Assembly: GCF_018275325.1 (NCBI RefSeq)
Contig: NZ_JAGVQR010000001.1
Coordinates: forward strand, 1,860,001 to 1,924,000
Direction of reading: 5' to 3'
Source of the DNA: Nocardioides palaemonis
Lineage (GTDB): Bacteria > Actinomycetota > Actinomycetes > Propionibacteriales > Nocardioidaceae
Length of the DNA: 64,000 nt
This document shows, in pieces, positions 57,454 to 64,000 of this stretch. Numbering within the stretch: position 1 is the stretch's first letter; each line of letters starts with the position of its first letter. Position numbers and translations under genes: made by a program. The notes under the pieces are model-generated. The model saw only the letters and a list, made by a program, of their open reading frames with translations. It made no database searches and was not told the DNA's origin.

Positions 57454-57771
57454 ATGACACAGGCACAGGAGTACGTCCAGAAGGTCACCGACCAGGTGCT
57501 CGCCAACGTCCGCACCGCCCAGGCGGCGGCGGTCAGCTCGGTCGGATTCTGGACGCAGACCGCCCAGTCGCTGACCCCGAAGAGCTCGCAGCCCGACGCG
57601 GCCGCCTGGTCCGAGCGGTTCCCGCAGCCCGCGGCGCTGGTCGACGGCGTCTACGACGCCTTCGAGAAGGTGATCGCCAACCAGCGCGAGTTCGGGCACC
57701 AGCTGGTCGCCGCCGCGCAGTCGGCGCCGAAGCCCGCGGGCGAGACCGCATCCGCCGCCAAGAAGAAGTAG
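57454..57771 (+). CDS. Phasin-like / HbhA-like granule protein
   Basis: 105-residue protein, mainly amphipathic helix (YVQKVTDQVLANVRTAQAAA, later FEKVIANQREFGHQLVAAAQ), ending in a short Lys tail (SAAKKK). This is the pattern of actinobacterial phasins and the heparin-binding hemagglutinin family, which coat PHA or lipid droplets. A gaggag site precedes the ATG. It has its own promoter and terminator. Identity as phasin is supported by the neighbouring depolymerase and synthase genes. Confidence 0.8.
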   Translation: MTQAQEYVQKVTDQVLANVRTAQAAAVSSVGFWTQTAQSLTPKSSQPDAAAWSERFPQPAALVDGVYDAFEKVIANQREFGHQLVAAAQSAPKPAGETASAAKKK

Positions 57772-57785
57772 CAGCACGCGGCATC

Positions 57786-57824
57786 CGGTCGAGGTGGCGC
57801 CCACGGGGGACGCCACCTCGACCG
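57786..57824 (+). terminator. Terminator after phasin gene
   Basis: 14-bp perfect stem, cggtcgaggtggcg and its complement, with an 11-base loop. It starts 14 bases after the phasin stop. Because it would lie inside the N-terminus of the longest depolymerase frame, it argues for a later depolymerase start. Confidence 0.85.
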
Positions 57825-57856
57825 CGTCATGTCGGGACGAGGAAGAGGTGCTCGAA

Positions 57857-58672
57857 GTGCAGCTGGTAGACGAGGACGCGCGCGAGGTCAGGGTGGGCGA
57901 GCACGCGGTGGTGGTGAGCGTGCGGAAGACAGGCGGGGTGGGGAGCCGGGGCCTGCCCCTGCTCATGTGTCACGGCGTCGGCCTGGACCAGGCGAAGTGG
58001 GGGGAGTTCCGCGAGCAGATCCCCCGGACCACGATCGCCTTCGACGTGCAGCCCGAGCATCTCGGCCGGTGGCCCACCGTCATGGGCTACGCGCGCTTCG
58101 TCAGCCGGGTGATGGACCGGCTGGGCGTCCAGCGCTTCGACGTGCTGGGTCTGTCCTGGGGTGGTGTCACTGCCCAGCAGCTGGCGCTGACGCATCCGCG
58201 GCGCGTACGGCGGGTGGTGCTGGCGAGCACCAGTCCGGGATTCCTGAGCGTGCCGGTCGCGCCAGCCACGGTCGCGAGCTTCTGGCGACCGGACCGCAGC
58301 GAGGCGAACCGGGAGGTGCTGGTCCGGCGGGTCTACGGAGGCGACTTCGTCGACGACCCCGAGCTGCTGAAACGACTGGGCCTGGTCCGCGAGGTCGATG
58401 CGGGCGCCTACCGACGTCAGCTGCTCGCGCTCGTAGGCTGGACGAGCGTGCCGTTCCTGCCGCTGCTGGCGCAGCGGACCCTGATCATGCACGGTGACGA
58501 CGACCCGGTCTTCTCGGTCCACAACGCGCGCCTGATGCACCTGCTGGCTCCGCGGTCGACGCTGGAGGTGGTCCCGCACGGAGGCCACATGTTCCTGCTC
58601 AGCCGGCCGGAGTCGAGCGCGCGGGCGGTGACCGACTTCCTCGAAGCGGACGGGCGAGGGCACCGCGCCTGA
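57857..58672 (+). CDS. phaZ: Intracellular PHA depolymerase-like alpha/beta hydrolase
   Basis: 271-residue alpha/beta hydrolase resembling the PhaZ depolymerase of pseudomonads. Nucleophile Ser100 is in VLGLSWGGVTAQQLA, the acid in HGDDDPVFS (residues about 212-220), and His244 in HGGHMFLLSR. YGGDFVDDPELL and LLALVGWTSVPFLPLLAQ match conserved PhaZ stretches. It would free hydroxyacids from granules. The GTG at 57857 has ggaagagg 8 bases upstream; earlier GTGs at 57794 and 57848 are possible, but the first lies in the terminator hairpin. Confidence 0.82.
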   Translation: MQLVDEDAREVRVGEHAVVVSVRKTGGVGSRGLPLLMCHGVGLDQAKWGEFREQIPRTTIAFDVQPEHLGRWPTVMGYARFVSRVMDRLGVQRFDVLGLSWGGVTAQQLALTHPRRVRRVVLASTSPGFLSVPVAPATVASFWRPDRSEANREVLVRRVYGGDFVDDPELLKRLGLVREVDAGAYRRQLLALVGWTSVPFLPLLAQRTLIMHGDDDPVFSVHNARLMHLLAPRSTLEVVPHGGHMFLLSRPESSARAVTDFLEADGRGHRA

Positions 58673-58681
58673 GGGGCGAGG

Positions 58682-60463
58682 TCAGGAGAGCAGCGCCTCG
58701 TCGTCGATCCCGAGGGCGGTCAGCTTGCGGTAGAGCGTCGTACGACCGATGCCGAGCAGGGTGGCCGCCTTCGACCGGTTGCCGTCGACCTGGCGCAGCG
58801 CGGCGACGATCTCGCTGCGCTCCGCCGCCTCGATCCGGGTGAGCGGGCGTCGGTTGGCGGTCTCCCACATCCGCTCGGGCAGGTGGTAGGGGCTGACCGA
58901 CTTGCCGGGCAGCTCGGCGGCGAGGCCCAGGAGCACCTGGCGGAGCTCGGCGACGTTGCCGGGCCAGTCCCAGCGCATCAGTGACTGCATGGTCGAGGCG
59001 GAGAGCACCGGTCGGTGCTGCGGATCGATCTCCGCCAGGAGTGCCTGCACGATGGTGGGCAACTCCTGGCTCCTGCTGGCGAGCGGAGGGACGTCGATCC
59101 CCACCGCGACCTGGGACAGGATCCGCACTGCGGACTCCGAGCACCTGTCGAGATCCGCGGTGATGACCAGTCGTCCTGGCGCAGCGTCGTCCGCGAGTGC
59201 CTTAACGGCGCTGACCTGGCCGGCGTCGAGGTCCTCGAACCGGCGCAGCACCACGACCCCGCCGGACGCAAGTGCGTCCCTTGCGTCGCCCCGCCACGCG
59301 TCCTGACCGACGAGCGCGCCTCCGTCGAGGACGAGCGGGGACTCGTGGCCCTCGGTGCGGAGCCACTCGCGCACGACGTACCACTTGCCGGACCCGCCCG
59401 GACCGGTCACGGTGATGGCACTTGCCGAGCGAGCAGCGGTGCGCTGCAGGTTGACGACGAACGCGTCGCGGACCGGGGCAGAGCGGCTCGGCCTGCCGGT
59501 AGGGCGGGCCTGCTTGCGGTCGAGGATCTCGACGGCGAAGGCCGCGTCGTCGGTGTCGTCGAGGCGGTGGGCGAGCACCCGGGCATGCAGCGACTGGAGG
59601 TCGAGCTCCAGCTCGTGGGGTCCTCGGCCCCAGTCCTTCGCGAGCAGGGAGTCCCACAACCGTGCGTGCATCTCGACGTTGAGGAACGACAGTCCGGTGA
59701 CGTTGGTCATCACGGTGTCGCTGTTGAGCACGATCACGGGTCCCTTGGCCCGGTGGCGCTGGTAGCTCCGCCCGAGCGTGAGCTCACGCCTGCTGACGGT
59801 GGCGCTCAGGTTGTCCACGATCTGCTTGGCACCCTCCCGGGTCATCGCCAGCATCATCATCTCGGCCGCGTCCGCGGGGGCTGCCAGCGACAGGGAGCCG
59901 ATCACCCGACCGGTGACCGGGTGCCGGATCCCCACACCCGCGCATGCGAGACTCTCCAGGGCCTCGTTGAAGTGCTCGGCCCCGCGCACGAAGACCGAGG
60001 CACCTTCCTGGATCGGGGTGCCGAGCCCGTTGGTGCCGATGCTCTCCTCGGAGAAGTCGAAGCCCTCCGCGGCGTTCGCGCTGTCGAAGCGGACCTGCTC
60101 GGTGTGGCCGGCGACCCGCCGGGCCACGATCTGCCCCGACCGGTCCGCCAGGAAGATCGCCGTGCCCATGTCCTGCAAGGTCTCGGCGAGCCGGTCGAGG
60201 ACGGGTCGCGCAGCACGAGAGAGCTCGCTGTCCTCGTCGTACTCGTTGACGAACTGGAAGGCGCCAGTGGTGTGGGTGGCCCCGGCGCTGATGGAGCGAC
60301 GCCAGCTGCGGTCGATCTCGTCGGAGACCCGGGCCGGCTGGGTGTCCGCGCTGTGCAGCAGGCCGAGGGAGATCAGCGTCTCCTTCGCCGAGCGGACGAG
60401 CTCGTCGTCGGCCCGCGGGCGTCGTGAGCCGGCCACAGCACTCGGGTCGTCGGCGGGGCTCAC
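58682..60463 (-). CDS. AcoR-like Fis-family regulator with degenerate AAA+ domain
   Basis: 593-residue regulator. A GAF-type sensor lies at about residues 70-240 (LQDMGTAIFLADRSGQIVAR, EESIGTNGLGTPIQEG, HPVTGRVIGSLSLAAP). A remnant AAA+ domain follows at about 335-520, then a Fis helix-turn-helix at the end (ALRQVDGNRSKAATLLGIGR). The Walker A is GPGGSGKW with Trp where Ser/Thr is needed, and the GAFTGA loop that contacts sigma-54 is missing. Actinobacteria generally lack sigma-54, so it probably works with the housekeeping polymerase. It lies divergent to the PHA synthase pair and likely controls it. Confidence 0.88.
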   Translation of the reverse strand: MSPADDPSAVAGSRRPRADDELVRSAKETLISLGLLHSADTQPARVSDEIDRSWRRSISAGATHTTGAFQFVNEYDEDSELSRAARPVLDRLAETLQDMGTAIFLADRSGQIVARRVAGHTEQVRFDSANAAEGFDFSEESIGTNGLGTPIQEGASVFVRGAEHFNEALESLACAGVGIRHPVTGRVIGSLSLAAPADAAEMMMLAMTREGAKQIVDNLSATVSRRELTLGRSYQRHRAKGPVIVLNSDTVMTNVTGLSFLNVEMHARLWDSLLAKDWGRGPHELELDLQSLHARVLAHRLDDTDDAAFAVEILDRKQARPTGRPSRSAPVRDAFVVNLQRTAARSASAITVTGPGGSGKWYVVREWLRTEGHESPLVLDGGALVGQDAWRGDARDALASGGVVVLRRFEDLDAGQVSAVKALADDAAPGRLVITADLDRCSESAVRILSQVAVGIDVPPLASRSQELPTIVQALLAEIDPQHRPVLSASTMQSLMRWDWPGNVAELRQVLLGLAAELPGKSVSPYHLPERMWETANRRPLTRIEAAERSEIVAALRQVDGNRSKAATLLGIGRTTLYRKLTALGIDDEALLS

Positions 60464-60472
60464 CTCACCAGT

Positions 60473-60490
60473 ATGTAACGACGGTCACAT
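60473..60490. promoter_or_regulatory. Inverted repeat, likely operator of the Fis-family regulator
   Basis: ATGTAAC-GACG-GTCACAT: 7-base arms with one mismatch around 4 bases. It lies 10 bases from the regulator's start, in the 207-base divergent region before the synthase subunit gene. TGT-N-AC/GT-N-ACA half-sites are typical for AcoR-like activators. The rest of the gap shows no gene. Confidence 0.55.
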
Positions 60491-60670
60491 CCGGGGCGAG
60501 GTGTGTCTGATACCAGTCGGGTTCACATTGTTCCGCGAGCAGTATCACCCGCGCGCCTCGTGCATCTTCGCGACGTCGGGTCCGCGGGTGTTCCACTTCG
60601 GTACAGGTCGGCGTGAGGAGGCAGACCTAGGTTCGCCCTGACCGGCCGGGACGACCACGAAGGAACACCC

Positions 60671-60976
60671 ATGACGAGCACCCCATCCTGGCGAAGGACG
60701 TACGACGTCGCGGAACGGGCCGTGGCACCGCACGCAGAGCGCTGGGTGCGCAGCGGGGAGTACGCGCAGGTGACCGCCGCCGCGCTCGGGGTGCGGCGCA
60801 GGATCGGACGCGTACTGGACAGCGTCGCCACCACCGGGTGGCACCTGGTGAACCTGCCGGCGCGTAGCGACGTCCAGAAGCTTCGGAGGCAGATCGGCGC
60901 GCTCGACCGCGACCTGCGACGCCTGTCGCTGCAGCTGGAGCAGTCCCGGACGGACCGCGAGGGCAGCGGGCAGTGA
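60671..60976 (+). CDS. Miniature PhaE/PhaR-like PHA synthase subunit
   Basis: 101-residue, highly charged helical protein. The part from residue 59, WHLVNLPARSDVQKLRRQIG, then DRDLRRLSLQLE, strongly recalls the C-terminal region of PhaE and PhaR (pattern N-x-P-[TA]-R-S-[DE]-V-x-x-L). Known PhaR is near 20 kDa and PhaE near 40 kDa, so this would be a much shortened version. A gaagga site precedes the ATG. Its stop overlaps the synthase GTG by 4 bases, indicating fixed co-production. I infer that it is the activating subunit; this is not shown. Confidence 0.68.
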   Translation: MTSTPSWRRTYDVAERAVAPHAERWVRSGEYAQVTAAALGVRRRIGRVLDSVATTGWHLVNLPARSDVQKLRRQIGALDRDLRRLSLQLEQSRTDREGSGQ

Positions 60977-62067
60977 CCACCACGCAGACGCAGGCAGGCT
61001 TGGGCCCCCTCGTGAGGCAACAGGTCGGACGAGCAGGTCAGCGCGCACGCAACGGTGTCAGGCTGGCCACCGGGGCAGCACGACCCGCCGTCGGCCAGAC
61101 GCCGAAGGACGTGGTGTGGCGGCACGGCCGCGTCGAGCTCTGGCGCTACCGGGCCGACGGGAACGGCGACGAGGACGTGAGCGCCCGACCGCCGCTGCTG
61201 CTCGTCTTCAGCCTGTTCTCCCGCAGCTACGTCCTCGACCTCCGGCCGGGCAACAGCTTCGTCGAGCACCTCCTGGCCGCCGGCTTCGACGTCTACCTGC
61301 TCGACTGGGGCGTCCCGGACGAGCGCGACGCCGCCAACCGGCTCGAGGACTACGTCGACGACTACCTGCCGGCCGCCGTCCAGCGGGTCCGAGAGGTCTC
61401 CGGAGCAGAGGAGGTCGACATGCTGGGCTACTGCTTCGGCAGCGTGCTTGCCCTGCTCTACGCCGCACACCACCGTAATGCGCCCCTGCGCAGCCTCACC
61501 GTGCTGACCACGCCGGTCGACCTCGAGCACCTGGGCCCCTTCAGCAACCTCACGACCAGGGGCGGGCTGGACGTGACGTCGCTGCTCGACCCCGACGGCA
61601 ACGTCCCTCCCCACGTCATTCACCAGGCGTTCAAGTCCCTCAAGCCGACAACGGCAGTCACGCAGTACGTCGACCTCTGGCAGGGGCTGTGGAACGACGA
61701 CTACGTGGCGTCCTACCAGGCGCTCATCGGATGGGCCACCGACCACGTGCCCCTGCCCGGCGGCGTCGCGCGCCAGCTGGCGGACATGCTCGACGACAAC
61801 GCGATCGTCAACGACCGCCTCGTCATCGGCGGGGACCGGGTGCACCTGTCCGACATCACGGTGCCGTTCCTCACCGTGCTCGCCAACCAGGACCACATCG
61901 TCCCGGAAGCCTCGGCGTCGCCGCTCATCGACCTCGTCGGATCGACGGACAAGCACGAGCTGCGGCTCGACGGCGGGCACGTCGGGCTGCTGGTGGGGCG
62001 CACCGCCGCGAGGACCACCATCCCCACGATCATCGACTTCCTGCTCCAGAAGGGTGGTCCGAGATGA
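60973..62067 (+). CDS. phaC: PHA synthase, class III/IV type
   Basis: 364-residue synthase, the size of two-subunit (class III or IV) PhaC, not of the 560-residue class I/II forms. The lipase-like box is GYCFGS with Cys154 in place of Ser, the hallmark of PHA synthases. Asp307 in LANQDHIVP and His336 in GGHVGLLVG complete the triad. FDVYLLDWGVPDERDA and DLWQGLWNDDYVASYQALIGW are family segments. It polymerises (R)-3-hydroxyacyl-CoA on granule surfaces. Coupled to the 101-residue subunit upstream and the acyl-CoA synthetase downstream (ATGA overlap). Confidence 0.92.
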   Translation: MTTTQTQAGLGPLVRQQVGRAGQRARNGVRLATGAARPAVGQTPKDVVWRHGRVELWRYRADGNGDEDVSARPPLLLVFSLFSRSYVLDLRPGNSFVEHLLAAGFDVYLLDWGVPDERDAANRLEDYVDDYLPAAVQRVREVSGAEEVDMLGYCFGSVLALLYAAHHRNAPLRSLTVLTTPVDLEHLGPFSNLTTRGGLDVTSLLDPDGNVPPHVIHQAFKSLKPTTAVTQYVDLWQGLWNDDYVASYQALIGWATDHVPLPGGVARQLADMLDDNAIVNDRLVIGGDRVHLSDITVPFLTVLANQDHIVPEASASPLIDLVGSTDKHELRLDGGHVGLLVGRTAARTTIPTIIDFLLQKGGPR

Positions 62068-63563
62068 CCAACCTCGCCAGCATCCTCACCGCGTCTGCCG
62101 CCCGGCACGGACGGCGGGCCGCGGTCCGCCTCGACGCCACAGCCCTCAGCCACGCCGAGCTCGACGACCTGAGCGCCCGAGCCGCCGGGCTCCTGCGCGC
62201 TCGCGGTGTCGGCCCGGGGGACCGCGTTGGCCTCATGCTGCACAACGTGCTGGAGTTCCCCGTCCTCTACTACGCCGTGCTCCGCGCCGGGGCCGTCGTC
62301 GTCCCGATGAACCCGCTGCTGAAGGCACCCGAGGTGGAGCACCAGCTGCGCGACTCGGGTGCGCGGCTGGTGCTCGTGTCACCCCACGCCGCTCCGGAAG
62401 CCCGGCTCGCCGCTGCGGCGGTCGGCACGGAGGTCGTGGAGGCCGACGACGACCTGCTGCGGACGGTCCGGGCGCTGGTGCCCGAGCCGGGGCCGGTGGC
62501 GCGCTCCGACGACGACACCGCCGTGATCCTCTACACCTCCGGCACGACGGGTACGCCGAAGGGCGCACAGCTGACGCACGCGAACCTGCGCCTCAACGCG
62601 CTGGGCTTCGGCGGGCTCGTCGAGCTGACCGAGCACGACGTCGTCATGGGCTGCCTGCCGCTGTTCCACGCCTTCGGCCAGAGCAACGTGCTCAACGCCT
62701 CGATCGCCGTCGGCGCCAGCGTGAGCCTGGTGCCCCGTTTCGACGCCGGTGCCGTGCTCGAGCTCGTCGCACAGGACCGGGCGACCGTGTTCGCCGGCGT
62801 CCCCACGATGTACGTCACCATGCTGGAGGCAGGCGCCGCGGCCTCGGACACGTCCAGCCTGCGGGTGTGCGTCTCGGGCGGTGCGTCACTCCCGCTGGAG
62901 GTGCTGTGCGGGGTCGAGCAGGACCTCGGTACACCGGTCCTCGAGGGCTACGGCCTGTCGGAGACCTCGCCCACCGCGACGTTCAACCGCCCGGGTCGTT
63001 CGAGGGTGGGTTCGATCGGCGTCCCGCTCGACGGCGTCGAGCTCAAGCTCGTCGACCGGCACGGCGTCGAGGTGGGCCCTGGCGAGGTGGGTGAGATCGC
63101 CATCCGCGGCCACAACGTGATGAAGGGGTACTGGGACCGACCTGGGGCCACCGCAGCGGCCATCGTCGACGGGTGGTTCTACAGCGGCGACCTGGCCCGG
63201 TGCGACGAGGACGGCTTCTACTACGTCGTCGACCGCAAGAAGGACCTGGTGATCCGCGGAGGGTTCAACATCTACCCCCGCGAGATCGAGGAGGTTCTCT
63301 ACGCGCACCCGGCGGTGCTCGAGGCCGCCGTCATCGGCGTTCCCCACCCCACGCTGGGCGAGGAGGTCGCCGCCGCGGTCACCCTGCGTCCGGGCCGCCA
63401 CGCGACCGCCGAGGAGCTCCGCGAGCACGTCAGGGCTCGCGTGGCGGCGTACAAGTACGCGCGCCACGTCTGGGTCGTCGACGCGCTCCCCAAGGGGCCG
63501 ACCGGCAAGATCCTCAAGCGCGAGATCGACGTCCCGCAGGCCGTCACCGCCCTGGCGGGTTGA
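62064..63563 (+). CDS. Acyl-CoA synthetase (AMP-binding)
   Basis: 499-residue ANL-family ligase. The P-loop is LYTSGTTGTPKGA (about residues 156-168), the adenine-binding motif is EGYGLSETSP, the hinge Asp is in DGWFYSGDLARCDEDG, and the catalytic Lys is in LPKGPTGKILKREI. It resembles medium- or long-chain fatty acyl-CoA ligases. It probably supplies CoA thioesters to the synthase or recycles acids released by the depolymerase. ATG overlaps the phaC stop. Confidence 0.92.
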   Translation: MTNLASILTASAARHGRRAAVRLDATALSHAELDDLSARAAGLLRARGVGPGDRVGLMLHNVLEFPVLYYAVLRAGAVVVPMNPLLKAPEVEHQLRDSGARLVLVSPHAAPEARLAAAAVGTEVVEADDDLLRTVRALVPEPGPVARSDDDTAVILYTSGTTGTPKGAQLTHANLRLNALGFGGLVELTEHDVVMGCLPLFHAFGQSNVLNASIAVGASVSLVPRFDAGAVLELVAQDRATVFAGVPTMYVTMLEAGAAASDTSSLRVCVSGGASLPLEVLCGVEQDLGTPVLEGYGLSETSPTATFNRPGRSRVGSIGVPLDGVELKLVDRHGVEVGPGEVGEIAIRGHNVMKGYWDRPGATAAAIVDGWFYSGDLARCDEDGFYYVVDRKKDLVIRGGFNIYPREIEEVLYAHPAVLEAAVIGVPHPTLGEEVAAAVTLRPGRHATAEELREHVRARVAAYKYARHVWVVDALPKGPTGKILKREIDVPQAVTALAG

Positions 63564-64000
63564 CGGCAGCCCGGGCCGCCTCGGCCGCGCGGGCGTGGGC
63601 GGCGACGTCGTCGACCAGCTGCGGCCAGAGCGGCTCGGGGAGGTTGTGCCCCATCCCAGGCACCACGACCAGCCGGGCGCCCGGGACCGCGTCCGCGGTG
63701 GCCAGGCCCCCGGCCACCTGGACCAGCGGGTCGTCCTCGCCGTGGATGACGAGGGTCGGCACGTCGAGCTCGCGAAGTCCCGGCCGCCGATCGGGTGACG
63801 CCAGGATCGCGGCGTACTGCCGGGCCACGCCGGCGGCGTCGTAGCCGCGGGCGTACGCGCGGCGCGCGACGTCGGCGAGACGGGTCTCGTCGAGTGGGTA
63901 GGCCGGGGAGCCGATGACGCGGTAGACCTCCAGTGCGCGCTGGGCGGCTGTGTCCTCGTCGGTCGGTGGTGGCAGGAACAGGGCCGCCATCGCCTCGGGT
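63544..64000 (-). CDS. Alpha/beta hydrolase, C-terminal part (cut by window edge)
   Basis: The frame remains open at the right edge, so the N-terminal half with the nucleophile elbow is missing. What is seen is the cap and end of an alpha/beta hydrolase: VPTLVIHGEDDPLVQVAGGL holds the acid residue and VVPGMGHNLPEPLWPQL the catalytic His. A Met near 63990 is unlikely to be the true start. The last 20 bases overlap the acyl-CoA synthetase gene convergently. Possibly another depolymerase or esterase; not determinable here. Confidence 0.8.
   Translation of the reverse strand, partial: PEAMAALFLPPPTDEDTAAQRALEVYRVIGSPAYPLDETRLADVARRAYARGYDAAGVARQYAAILASPDRRPGLRELDVPTLVIHGEDDPLVQVAGGLATADAVPGARLVVVPGMGHNLPEPLWPQLVDDVAAHARAAEAARAAVNPPGR

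Noticed and set aside
57794..57856. Longer N-terminus of the depolymerase from the GTG at 57794
   Set aside because: That start lies inside the phasin terminator hairpin and lacks a ribosome site; a GTG with ggaagagg upstream exists at 57857.

Overview
The window comes from the chromosome of a high-GC actinobacterium, most likely Nocardioides or a close relative (Nocardioidaceae). The evidence is the strong G/C bias at third codon positions, frequent GTG and TTG starts with GTGA/ATGA stop-start overlaps, the long actinobacterial 23S rRNA, a 16S-23S spacer without tRNA, and a housekeeping gene order that largely follows the Rv1692-Rv1713 block of Mycobacterium tuberculosis. The genus is inferred from overall pattern, not from a database search.

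Layout. (1) 1-11.7 kb: two tandem rRNA operons in direct orientation. The first lacks the 5' part of its 16S because of the window edge; the second is complete. They match base for base from the 16S through the post-5S terminator except for two differences seen in 23S, and are separated by about 970 bases holding the promoter and leader of the second operon. (2) 11.8-27.4 kb: an OB-fold SSB-like protein, a convergent DUF1015 protein, then HAD phosphatase - small protein - tlyA - nadK - recN - steA - steB/mctB-like - pyrG, followed by convergent pepN and then a NUDIX hydrolase, alanine dehydrogenase and xerD. (3) 27.4-35.1 kb: an insertion relative to the mycobacterial order, with a large BTAD/NB-ARC regulator, a DrrAB-type ABC exporter and a DUF3516 helicase. 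(4) 35.3-39.1 kb: parA-like ATPase, a small ribbon-helix-helix-like protein, scpA, scpB and an RluB-type pseudouridine synthase (chromosome segregation and condensin loading). (5) 39.3-44.9 kb: AraC regulator and VOC protein, then aroH, tyrA, cmk, a PlsC-like acyltransferase and der.

(6) 44.9-47.6 kb: an M23 peptidase, a tRNA-Pro(GGG) gene with a strong terminator, and a tyrosine integrase plus excisionase pair next to it. This looks like the recombination module, or remnant, of an element that used tRNA-Pro as its attachment site. (7) 47.7-64 kb: accessory metabolism. It holds a 3-hydroxyisobutyrate-dehydrogenase-like enzyme and a carboxymuconolactone-decarboxylase-like protein opposite a TetR regulator with a visible operator. 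A six-gene minus-strand operon follows (acyl-CoA dehydrogenase, class III CoA-transferase, thiolase, enoyl-CoA hydratase, 3-hydroxyacyl-CoA dehydrogenase, Zn-alcohol dehydrogenase), opposite a LysR regulator.

The right end is a polyhydroxyalkanoate (PHA) locus. It contains an XRE repressor, a lysine-tailed phasin-like protein, a PhaZ-type depolymerase, an AcoR-like Fis-family regulator with a degenerate ATPase, a 101-residue PhaE/PhaR-like subunit, a 364-residue Cys-nucleophile PHA synthase, an acyl-CoA synthetase and a partial alpha/beta hydrolase. The inferred logic is that acids are activated to CoA thioesters and processed by the beta-oxidation operon, while the PHA genes store and remobilise hydroxyacyl units. 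The miniature synthase subunit is the most unusual element of the window.
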